Below are positions 1 through 4,836 of a stretch of DNA of 5,346 nucleotides, in pieces. Position numbers and translations under genes: made by a program. This stretch comes from Anaerolineales bacterium (GTDB lineage: Bacteria; Chloroflexota; Anaerolineae; Anaerolineales; DRMV01): the NCBI GenBank assembly GCA_026991215.1, contig JALXBY010000211.1:1-5346 (forward strand), written 5' to 3'. Within the stretch, counting starts at the first letter, position 1, and each line of letters begins with the position of its first letter. A model generated the notes under the pieces. That model had not been told where the DNA came from, made no database searches, and was given only the letters and a program-made list of their open reading frames with translations.

Positions 1-61
1 ACCCTGTACAATCATGAGCGTCCGCACCTGAGTTTGCAGTATGCTACACCGGCCCAGGTTC

Positions 62-90
62 ATTTTATGTCATGGCGGATGGCAGGCCAA
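62..90 (-). promoter_or_regulatory. possible sigma70-type promoter reading out of the left edge
   Basis: On the minus strand a -35-like TTGGCC (85-90) and a -10-like TAAAAT (62-67) are separated by exactly 17 bases. They match the bacterial consensus at 4 of 6 and 5 of 6 positions. This is the most AT-rich patch of an otherwise GC-rich gap. An ATG at 13-15 on the minus strand would start a frame (Met-Ile-Val-Gln-Gly) about 40 bases downstream, but only five codons lie in the window and no strong Shine-Dalgarno precedes it. The promoter is an inference from spacing and base content only. Confidence 0.3.
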
Positions 91-119
91 CCTGTCAACG
101 TTTAGCCGGACAACACACG

Positions 120-185
120 GCAGTCTGCGGTCAGCGGTCGGCGGTCAGCGGACCGCGCACTGCGGACTGCCGACCGCCGACTGCT
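120..185. repeat. palindromic heptad-repeat array abutting the peptidase operon stop codon
   Basis: On the plus strand there are four 7-base units of the form GCRGTCN (120-147), then, after GCG, five units in the opposite orientation, GACCGCG, CACTGCG, GACTGCC, GACCGCC and GACTGCT (151-185). The two arms form an imperfect inverted repeat centred on base 152, with 25 of 32 positions pairing and almost no loop. Mismatches fall mostly at the variable positions of the heptad. The last unit shares one base with the TAA stop of the non-catalytic peptidase gene (185-187). The transcript could fold into a long hairpin just after translation ends, which may stabilise the 3' end or slow polymerase. No U-tract follows, so it is not a standard intrinsic terminator. 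Confidence 0.8.
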
Positions 186-1507
186 TATTGAAACCACGTA
201 GGCGAAGGTTCCCCTTGCGGCCATTCCTCCGCGCCGGGGAAGGCCGGCCCGGCCAGGGCCATGGTCAGGGCGTTCAGGTCCCAGTAGCGGCGTATCGCGT
301 CCAGCACCGCCTCCTGGGTGATGCCGCGGATGAGCCCTTCATACCGTTGCAGGTAGTCCAGACCCAGGTCGTAGAAGACCATCTGGAAGATGGCCGCGGC
401 CACCCCCGCGTTGTGTTCCAGGGAAAGGGGCAGGCGGCCCAGCGCGCCGGCCTTGACGTCCTCCAGTTCTTCCTCAGTCACCCCGTGCTCCCAGAACCGT
501 TGCAGTTCCCCCTGGATGAGTTCCAGGGCCCGGGGCACGTTTTCCGGCGCGACCCCGGCATGGACGAACCAGGGTCCCGGGCCCAGACCGTTCCCCACCT
601 GGGAATACACGTAATAGGCCAGGCCCGCCTGTTCCCGCACCACCTCACCCAGCCGACCCATCATCCCGAACTGGCCCAGCACGCTGTTGCCCAGGGCCGC
701 AGCCAGGTAGTCCGGGTCCTTGCGTCGCGGACCAACCACGCCCAGGTACAGGTCCACCTGGCTCTTTTCGGCCACGGGCACGAAGTGCTTGCGGGCCGTT
801 GGCGGTCGCGGCACCGGCGGCAGAGGCGGGGCCTCGGGTTGTTCCGGGTTCTCCCACCCGGCCAGGGCGCGCGCGGCTTCGTCCAGGGCCTGCTGGGATT
901 CCACCCCGCCTACGATGACCAGAAGCATCCCCCGGGGGCCGTAATGCCGGCGGTGGAAGGCCACCAGGTCCTCCCGGGTGACGTTCTGTACGGTTTCGGG
1001 GAAGCCCTCTTCGGGCCGGGCATAGGGGTGCCCCTGGTAGAGCAGGGCGTGGAACGCGAGTTCGGCCATGTCGTCGGGGCTTTGGCGACGCAGGTCCAGG
1101 CCGGTGAGCACCTGGGCGCGGAGCCGTTGAAATTCGTCCTCCGGGAAGGTGGGCGCGGTCAGGGCCTGGGCCAGCAAGGTCAAAAGCAAAGGCAGGTCTT
1201 CGGCCAGCCCATGGCCGGAAAAGCCCACGGTGTGGAAATAGGCCTCAAAGCCCAGGTGCGCGCCCCGGGATTCCAGGGCTTCGTAAAAGGCCGAGGCGTC
1301 AAAACGGGCCGTACCCCGCTTGAGCATGGCCGCGGTCAGGGTCGCCAGGCCCATCTTGGGGAGCGGGTCCCACCGGGCACCGGCCCAGAGTGCGCCCCGA
1401 ATCACCACCGAAGGGCTGTGGGGATGGGACCGGACCAGGACACGGATGCCGTTGGGCAGTTGGGCCTGGTGGATGTCCTCAGGGCCGGGCAGGGAAAACG
1501 CGCTCAT
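185..1507 (-). CDS. M16B family peptidase-like protein, non-catalytic subunit
   Basis: A 440-residue protein with the two-domain M16 layout: an N-terminal M16 fold (about residues 15-165) and an M16_C domain (about 175-360), the usual size for bacterial M16B. It lacks the catalytic motif. Residues 53-66 (GLATLTAAMLKRGT) align with GVSHWVEHMLFRGT of its neighbour, so His, Glu and His become Thr56, Ala59 and Ala60. The distal zinc-binding Glu is replaced by Gly136. It keeps RExxGLAY (Arg291, Tyr298), the Arg/Tyr pair that in known M16B heterodimers sits in the non-catalytic subunit and helps position substrate. The inferred role is the substrate-binding half of a zinc peptidase with the upstream gene product. 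No signal peptide or membrane segment is visible, so it should be cytoplasmic. The start at 1507 has AAGGAGG (1514-1520) six bases upstream, and its ATG overlaps the upstream TGA (ATGA), implying translational coupling. A longer frame to 1648 is open but has no reason to be used. Confidence 0.93.
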   Translation of the reverse strand: MSAFSLPGPEDIHQAQLPNGIRVLVRSHPHSPSVVIRGALWAGARWDPLPKMGLATLTAAMLKRGTARFDASAFYEALESRGAHLGFEAYFHTVGFSGHGLAEDLPLLLTLLAQALTAPTFPEDEFQRLRAQVLTGLDLRRQSPDDMAELAFHALLYQGHPYARPEEGFPETVQNVTREDLVAFHRRHYGPRGMLLVIVGGVESQQALDEAARALAGWENPEQPEAPPLPPVPRPPTARKHFVPVAEKSQVDLYLGVVGPRRKDPDYLAAALGNSVLGQFGMMGRLGEVVREQAGLAYYVYSQVGNGLGPGPWFVHAGVAPENVPRALELIQGELQRFWEHGVTEEELEDVKAGALGRLPLSLEHNAGVAAAIFQMVFYDLGLDYLQRYEGLIRGITQEAVLDAIRRYWDLNALTMALAGPAFPGAEEWPQGEPSPTWFQ

Positions 1508-2799
1508 GGGTTGCCTCCTTGGGTCGCGGTTCCGTTGCCGAAGTAGAGGCCGACCACCCGCTGCCGGGGGGTCAGGTAACGCTGGGCCATGGCCCGAACG
1601 TCCTCCGGCGTGACCTGCGCAATGCGTTCGGGGAAGGTCAGGAACCACTGGTACGAGGCGAACATGCTGCTGTAGCCCAGCCAGTAGGCCTGGTTGGTGA
1701 TGCTCTCGCTGCCATAGGCAAAGAAGGCCCGCACCTGCTTCTGGGCCCGCTGCACTTCTTCGGGGGAAGGCCCTTCGTCCTGCATCCGCCGGACCTCTTC
1801 GTCCAGGCGGGCCAGGGCGGTCTCCGGGTCCTTTTCCGCCGGCAGGGTCACCGTGATGACATAGAGGAAGGGGTCGATGGTGGCGCTTACGCCGCCGCTC
1901 ACGCCCACGGCCAGGCGGGTTTCCACCAGGGCTTTGTAGAGGCGGGACGTGCGGTTGGTGGTGCCGCCGCCGAACAGGTTGAGGTTGACCGGGCCGCTCA
2001 ACACCGCGACCAGCACGAAGAAGGGGAAGAAATCTTCCGCGGCGCCCCGCGGCGCGCGGTAGGCCACCTGCAGGAAGTGGGTCTCCCCAGGGCCATGCAC
2101 GGTCACACGCCGTTCGCCCCGCTGGGGCGGCTCGGGCCGCTGGAGCCGCGGGGGTTCCGGCCCGGGTTCCAGGTCGCCGTAGACCTGTTCGATTTTCTTG
2201 AGCATGGCCTCGGGGTCGAAGTCGCCGGCCAGGGCCAGGACCGCGTTGTTGGGCCGGTAATAGGTGCGGTAATGCTGGTACAGGTCGTCCCGGGTCATCT
2301 GCCTCAAGTCGGCCACGTCGCCGATGATTTCGTGGTGATAGGGGTGCACCCGAAAGGCCGCGGCCTGCACCTCCTCACCCAGGAGGAACAGGGGGTCGTT
2401 CTCGTGCCCCTGGCGCTCGGAGAGGATGACCGTGCGTTCGGCCTCCACCATGTCTTCGGGGAAGGACGCGTTGACCATGCGGTCGGCTTCGAGTTCCAGG
2501 GCCAGGTCGATGTGCTGCGCGGGTAGGGTTTCGAAGTAGGTGGTCCAGTCCAAGTAGGTGAACGCGTTCCAGTAGCCGCCGGTGCGGGAAATCAAGCGGT
2601 CCAGCACGCCGGCCGGGAAGCGGGGCGTGCCCCGAAACAGCATGTGTTCCACCCAGTGGGAGACCCCCGTACGACCCGTGGGTTCATCCCTGGACCCTAC
2701 CCGGTACCAAATCCAATGGCTGATGACGGGCGCGGTATGCAGGGGTTTGAGCAACACCTCCAGCCCATTGGCCAGACGGTGATGGGTGACCTCGGCCAT
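1504..2799 (-). CDS. M16B family zinc metallopeptidase, catalytic subunit
   Basis: A 431-residue insulinase/pitrilysin-family protein. The inverted zinc motif HxxEH is intact: His48 and His52 bind zinc and Glu51 is the catalytic base. Exactly 75 residues later Glu128, in VILSERQ, is the third zinc ligand, matching the family pattern HxxEH-x(74-76)-E. The family-typical NAFTYLDWTTYF stretch (residues 78-89) follows the helix after the motif. The M16_C domain covers about residues 165-350, but the Arg/Tyr pair is absent there (VETRLAVGVS in place of RExxGLAY), which the downstream gene supplies. Family members cleave peptides or unfolded segments inside a clamshell chamber; the substrate here cannot be told. 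There is no signal peptide, so a cytoplasmic location is likely. The start at 2799 has GGAGGAGGT (2802-2810) just upstream. An in-frame start at 2862 would add an Arg/Cys-rich extension with no ribosome binding site. This is the first gene of a two-gene operon with the non-catalytic subunit. Confidence 0.96.
   Translation of the reverse strand: MAEVTHHRLANGLEVLLKPLHTAPVISHWIWYRVGSRDEPTGRTGVSHWVEHMLFRGTPRFPAGVLDRLISRTGGYWNAFTYLDWTTYFETLPAQHIDLALELEADRMVNASFPEDMVEAERTVILSERQGHENDPLFLLGEEVQAAAFRVHPYHHEIIGDVADLRQMTRDDLYQHYRTYYRPNNAVLALAGDFDPEAMLKKIEQVYGDLEPGPEPPRLQRPEPPQRGERRVTVHGPGETHFLQVAYRAPRGAAEDFFPFFVLVAVLSGPVNLNLFGGGTTNRTSRLYKALVETRLAVGVSGGVSATIDPFLYVITVTLPAEKDPETALARLDEEVRRMQDEGPSPEEVQRAQKQVRAFFAYGSESITNQAYWLGYSSMFASYQWFLTFPERIAQVTPEDVRAMAQRYLTPRQRVVGLYFGNGTATQGGNP
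1514..1520 (-). promoter_or_regulatory. Shine-Dalgarno deciding the start of the non-catalytic M16 gene
   Basis: AAGGAGG on the minus strand lies inside the last codons of the catalytic gene, six bases before the ATG at 1505-1507. It fixes the start there rather than at 1648 and supports coupled translation through the ATGA overlap. Confidence 0.85.
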
Positions 2800-2801
2800 C
2801 G

Positions 2802-2810
2802 ACCTCCTCC
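2802..2810 (-). promoter_or_regulatory. Shine-Dalgarno of the catalytic M16 gene
   Basis: GGAGGAGGT on the minus strand ends two bases before the ATG at 2797-2799. Its upstream GGAGG core is six bases from the start, an optimal distance. It selects the 431-residue product over the longer open frame from 2862. Confidence 0.85.
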
Positions 2811-2843
2811 ATGGGGGAATGGTGCAACACCTCAGACGAATAC

Positions 2844-2873
2844 GGCCCGGGGCGGCGCGCAACCGCCCGGGCC
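2844..2873 (-). promoter_or_regulatory. GC-rich stem-loop upstream of the peptidase operon
   Basis: GGCCCGGG (2844-2851) pairs perfectly with CCCGGGCC (2866-2873). After one bulged G (2852), CGG (2853-2855) pairs with CCG (2863-2865). The stem is eleven pairs around a seven-base loop, all but the loop being G or C. It lies 45 bases before the peptidase start and is not followed by a U-tract in either direction. It may be a 5'-leader structure, an attenuating element, or a transcription roadblock after the upstream cluster. The fold is seen directly; the role is a guess. Confidence 0.5.
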
Positions 2874-2965
2874 GGCAGGTTCGCTTATCTCAACCGGGTC
2901 GAAAACACCCACGACCATGGTGCCACCGCGTTCCGCAGTGCGTCGCCCGCTAACCGCTGTGTACC

Positions 2966-3042
2966 GCCTGCTGCCTGCTGTCTGCAGCCTGCCGACTGCT
3001 GACCGCTGACTGCCGACAGCCGACCGCTGACAGCCGACCGCC
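2966..3042. repeat. eleven-unit tandem heptad array (GNCNGCY)
   Basis: Seventy-seven bases divide into eleven 7-base units with no insertion or deletion. On the plus strand the first four are diverged (GCCTGCT twice, GTCTGCA, GCCTGCC). The last seven fit GACNGCY: GACTGCT, GACCGCT, GACTGCC, GACAGCC, GACCGCT, GACAGCC and GACCGCC (2994-3042). The array starts five bases after the TGA stop of the coiled-coil gene ending at 3048. It uses the same unit as the array at 120-185. Degenerate traces (CCGCTAA, CCGCTGT) continue to about 2945, and CCGCAGTGCG at 2933-2942 is the complement of 156-165. It has no spacers between units, so it is not CRISPR. Its function is unknown. Confidence 0.85.
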
Positions 3043-3047
3043 TCCCT

Positions 3048-3794
3048 TCACGGCGCAGCCTGCAGCAGGGCTTCCAGACTCTCCAGGCTCTCCAGCCAGC
3101 GGATGAGGTTCTGGCGTGTGGTCTGGTCTGCTGCCAGTTGCGGGAGCAGGTCCTGCACGCGTTCCTGCAAGTCCTGAAGGGCGGTCTGGGCCTCTTCGGG
3201 CGCGTTCTCCTGGACCTTGCTCAGGTAGGTGGCCGCGGTCTTCAGGTAGATGCGGGCCTGGGTCACGTCTTCGTTTTCCAGGGCCAGCAACGCGCGGTAA
3301 CCATAGCGCACGCTTTGCAGCCAGTTGACATCCCGCTGCTGGGCAGCCAGGGCAGCCTCAGCCTGTTGCAACTCCTTTTGGGCCTGTTGCAGTTGGGCTT
3401 CCAGGTCCTGTATCCGGTCCTCCAGTTCGCGGATGCGGGCCTGCTTCTGGTTCAGGTCGTCTTCCAGGGCCTGTTGGGTGGCCTGCAACGCGCGCATTTC
3501 CGCCTGTTGCTCGGCAAGCCTCTGACTTTGCGGCTGCACCAACATCGCCACCGCGGTCAGGAACCCGGCCAAAAAGAGCAGCGCGATGAACGCCAACCAC
3601 CGCAAGACCCGACGGAAGAAGCGCCGGACCCGGGAAGGCGGTTGGGGCTTCGGGGCTTCCCCTTCGGCCTGGGGTTGGGCTTCGGGGGAAGGCGAAGGGG
3701 TCTCTTCCTTAGACGCAGGTTCCGGCGCCTGGGCTTGGGGTTGTTCGGTTTCCGCGACGGGTTGCTGGGGCTGTACGGGCTTGTCCTCGGCCAT
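3048..3794 (-). CDS. single-pass membrane protein with coiled coil and HemX-like helical module
   Basis: A 248-residue protein I cannot assign to a named function. Residues 1-55 are rich in Pro, Gln, Glu and Ala and look disordered. An Arg cluster (RVRRFFRRVLRW, 55-66) precedes a transmembrane helix (about 67-86), so the positive-inside rule puts the N-terminus in the cytoplasm and the rest outside. Residues 88-155 form a Gln/Glu/Leu-rich coiled coil. Residues 156-245 are a predicted helical module (RALLALENEDVTQARIYL and following) that aligns with the module of the upstream gene. The order of Pro-rich cytoplasmic arm, membrane helix, coiled coil and helical repeat is that of HemX-type proteins, but the match is architectural only. 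AGGAGG (3804-3809) is nine bases before the ATG at 3794. The ATG at 3803 directly touches that site and is too close, so 3794 is chosen. It is the last gene of the cluster, 41 bases after its neighbour, and lacks the Thr-Pro tail the others have. Confidence 0.9.
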   Translation of the reverse strand: MAEDKPVQPQQPVAETEQPQAQAPEPASKEETPSPSPEAQPQAEGEAPKPQPPSRVRRFFRRVLRWLAFIALLFLAGFLTAVAMLVQPQSQRLAEQQAEMRALQATQQALEDDLNQKQARIRELEDRIQDLEAQLQQAQKELQQAEAALAAQQRDVNWLQSVRYGYRALLALENEDVTQARIYLKTAATYLSKVQENAPEEAQTALQDLQERVQDLLPQLAADQTTRQNLIRWLESLESLEALLQAAP

Positions 3795-3803
3795 GAGGGG
3801 CAT

Positions 3804-3809
3804 CCTCCT
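3804..3809 (-). promoter_or_regulatory. Shine-Dalgarno deciding the start of the third coiled-coil gene
   Basis: AGGAGG on the minus strand has zero spacing to the ATG at 3801-3803 and nine bases to the in-frame ATG at 3792-3794. The second is the workable distance, which removes three residues (Met-Pro-Leu) from the longest possible product. Confidence 0.75.
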
Positions 3810-3835
3810 GATGGGGTTTCGGGCAGGTCGCTCCG

Positions 3836-4732
3836 TTATGGCTTCGGGGTGGCCGTTGGGGTAGGCGTGGGGGTGCCGGTGGGCTGCGGCGTGGCCCCTT
3901 CCGGCGTGGGGGTCAGCAGGCTGGACGCGGTGGTTTCAGGACCGTAAATCGCGCTCAACTGGCTCCAGGCCGCGTCCAGGGCCTCCCGCGCCCGAATGGG
4001 CTGCTTGGGCAGCGCGGCCCGCGCGGTCTGGAGATGTTCCAGCACCGCGTTCCACTGGGGCCGTTCGGCGTCGGGCACCAGGGGCATCTGGGATTGGAGG
4101 AAGTCCACGGCCAGGGCCACCTCGCCCCGGGCCGAACCGTAGTTGTCCTGGGAAAGGAAGAGGCCGGCCCGCAGCGTGTGCAGCATCAACCGCAGGGCCA
4201 GGGCCTGGCGTCGGGTTTCGGCCAGCGCGGGGGCCTGGCTGCTCCACAGGGTTTCCCATTCGGTCAGCCGGGCATCCAGGGCCTGGAGGCGGGCCTGCAG
4301 GTCGTCGATGTCCTTTTGCAGCGCGCGCACGTCCTGGGCCAGGGCTTTCCGGTCCCGTTCGGCCTGGGACCACTGGTCCTGCAGGTCCTTTTGGCGGGCT
4401 TCAATCTGCTGCAGTTGTTCCTGCACGTCCTGGAGGCTGGTCTCCAAAGCCTTCAGGTCCTGCCGCAGGGCGTCGATGTCCCGGCTCAGGCTTTGGGTCA
4501 TGGCCTGGACGTCCTGGGCCTGTTGGGTCAACTGGGCTTCCAGCGCGGCAACGCGGGCCTGGGTCTGCCGCAGGGGTTCCAGGAAGGTGCGTTCCACATA
4601 AGGGATGCCGTAATACAGCCCCGCGGCCACCGCGGCGAAAAGCAACACCAAAAGGGTCAACCGCACGATGAAGCGCACCACGGCCCGCACCGCTTCCACT
4701 ATGGGATGCGCTTTGTTCCGTTCTTCCGCCAT
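3836..4732 (-). CDS. single-pass membrane protein with coiled coil, helical module and Thr-Pro tail
   Basis: A 298-residue protein of unknown function. A short basic N-terminus leads into a transmembrane helix (about residues 20-41), giving an N-in, C-out topology. Residues 50-163 are a long coiled coil with regular leucine spacing and many Gln, Asp and Arg. Residues 170-262 form a helical module. Within it, LRAGLFLSQDNYGSARGEVA and the residues after it (187-212) align without gaps to residues 166-191 of the downstream protein, sharing about 8 of 26 positions including the R-A-x-L-x-L and A-R pairs. The last 29 residues are Thr-Pro repeats (TPTPTPTATPKP end), typical of surface-exposed linkers in Chloroflexota. 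The start at 4732 has GGGAG (4739-4743) six bases upstream. It lies between two genes of the same architecture, so it probably works with them, perhaps as a hetero-oligomeric coiled-coil assembly at the envelope. That role is inference; no enzyme motif is visible. Confidence 0.9.
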   Translation of the reverse strand: MAEERNKAHPIVEAVRAVVRFIVRLTLLVLLFAAVAAGLYYGIPYVERTFLEPLRQTQARVAALEAQLTQQAQDVQAMTQSLSRDIDALRQDLKALETSLQDVQEQLQQIEARQKDLQDQWSQAERDRKALAQDVRALQKDIDDLQARLQALDARLTEWETLWSSQAPALAETRRQALALRLMLHTLRAGLFLSQDNYGSARGEVALAVDFLQSQMPLVPDAERPQWNAVLEHLQTARAALPKQPIRAREALDAAWSQLSAIYGPETTASSLLTPTPEGATPQPTGTPTPTPTATPKP

Positions 4733-4836
4733 GGGTCACTCCCTCAAGGCAGGGGATGGCATCCGGTCCATGGGTACAGCCGCCCGGCCCGGTAAGCCAG
4801 GGCTTCCGGGCCAGGCGGAACGAAGCGGGTCTGGCT
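4733..4836. other. 104-base intercistronic region
   Basis: The gap between the first and second coiled-coil genes contains the hairpin at 4780-4818 and the ribosome binding site of the second gene. No promoter of recognisable quality and no small gene were found. Confidence 0.6.
4780..4818 (-). promoter_or_regulatory. intercistronic stem-loop
   Basis: CCGCC (4780-4784) pairs with GGCGG (4814-4818). After a C/A mismatch, GGCCCGG (4786-4792) pairs with CCGGGCC (4806-4812). Past a bulged T, AAGC (4794-4797) pairs with GCTT (4802-4805), leaving a CAGG loop. That is sixteen pairs with one mismatch and one bulge. It begins about 18 bases after the TGA of the first coiled-coil gene in the direction of transcription. 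No run of U follows, so complete intrinsic termination is unlikely. Partial termination or protection of the upstream message would let the first gene be expressed more than the next two. Confidence 0.55.

Larger units (their letters stand above)
2800..3047. other. 248-base intergenic region between membrane-protein genes and peptidase operon
   Basis: Reading on the minus strand, this gap holds the heptad array just after the upstream gene's stop, then a unique stretch (about 2874-2965), a GC-rich hairpin (2844-2873), and the ribosome binding site of the catalytic peptidase gene. A weak -10-like GATAAG is visible on the minus strand at 2884-2889, but no convincing -35 lies at the right distance, so no promoter is assigned. 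The gap is long compared with the 41- and 104-base gaps of the upstream cluster, so the peptidase pair is probably a separate transcription unit. No small gene with a ribosome binding site was found on either strand. Confidence 0.6.

Noticed and set aside
62..98. Promoter using TTGACA (93-98) with TAAAAT (62-67)
   Set aside because: The spacing is 25 bases, too long for a sigma70-type promoter; TTGGCC at 17 bases is preferred.
41..1546. 501-codon open frame on the plus strand
   Set aside because: It lies antisense to the non-catalytic M16 gene, has low-complexity His/Gln/Gly-rich composition with no recognisable domain, and runs through the heptad array. It is a by-product of GC-rich codon use.
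1507..1648. Longer N-terminus for the non-catalytic M16 protein
   Set aside because: The extra 47 residues are Pro/Arg/Gly-rich, overlap the catalytic gene and have no ribosome binding site, while AAGGAGG sits correctly before 1507.
1390..2526. 378-codon open frame on the plus strand
   Set aside because: It is antisense to the catalytic M16 gene, whose zinc motif and ribosome binding site are clear. No domain or ribosome binding site supports the plus-strand frame.
2800..2862. Longer N-terminus for the catalytic M16 protein
   Set aside because: The 21 extra residues have no family similarity, and the strong GGAGGAGGT lies inside them, positioned for the start at 2799.
2844..2873. Intrinsic terminator
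   Set aside because: The stem is strong, but no run of T follows on either strand.
2966..3042. CRISPR array
   Set aside because: The units are 7 bases long with no spacers, far from the 23-50-base repeats and unique spacers of CRISPR.
3138..3947. 269-codon plus-strand frame opposite the third coiled-coil gene
   Set aside because: Its Gly/Leu/Arg-rich repeats are the complement of the coiled-coil codons, and it crosses two gene boundaries.
4034..4795. 253-codon plus-strand frame opposite the second coiled-coil gene
   Set aside because: It is the mirror of a coiled-coil coding region, with Leu/Gly/Gln repeats and no independent start signal.
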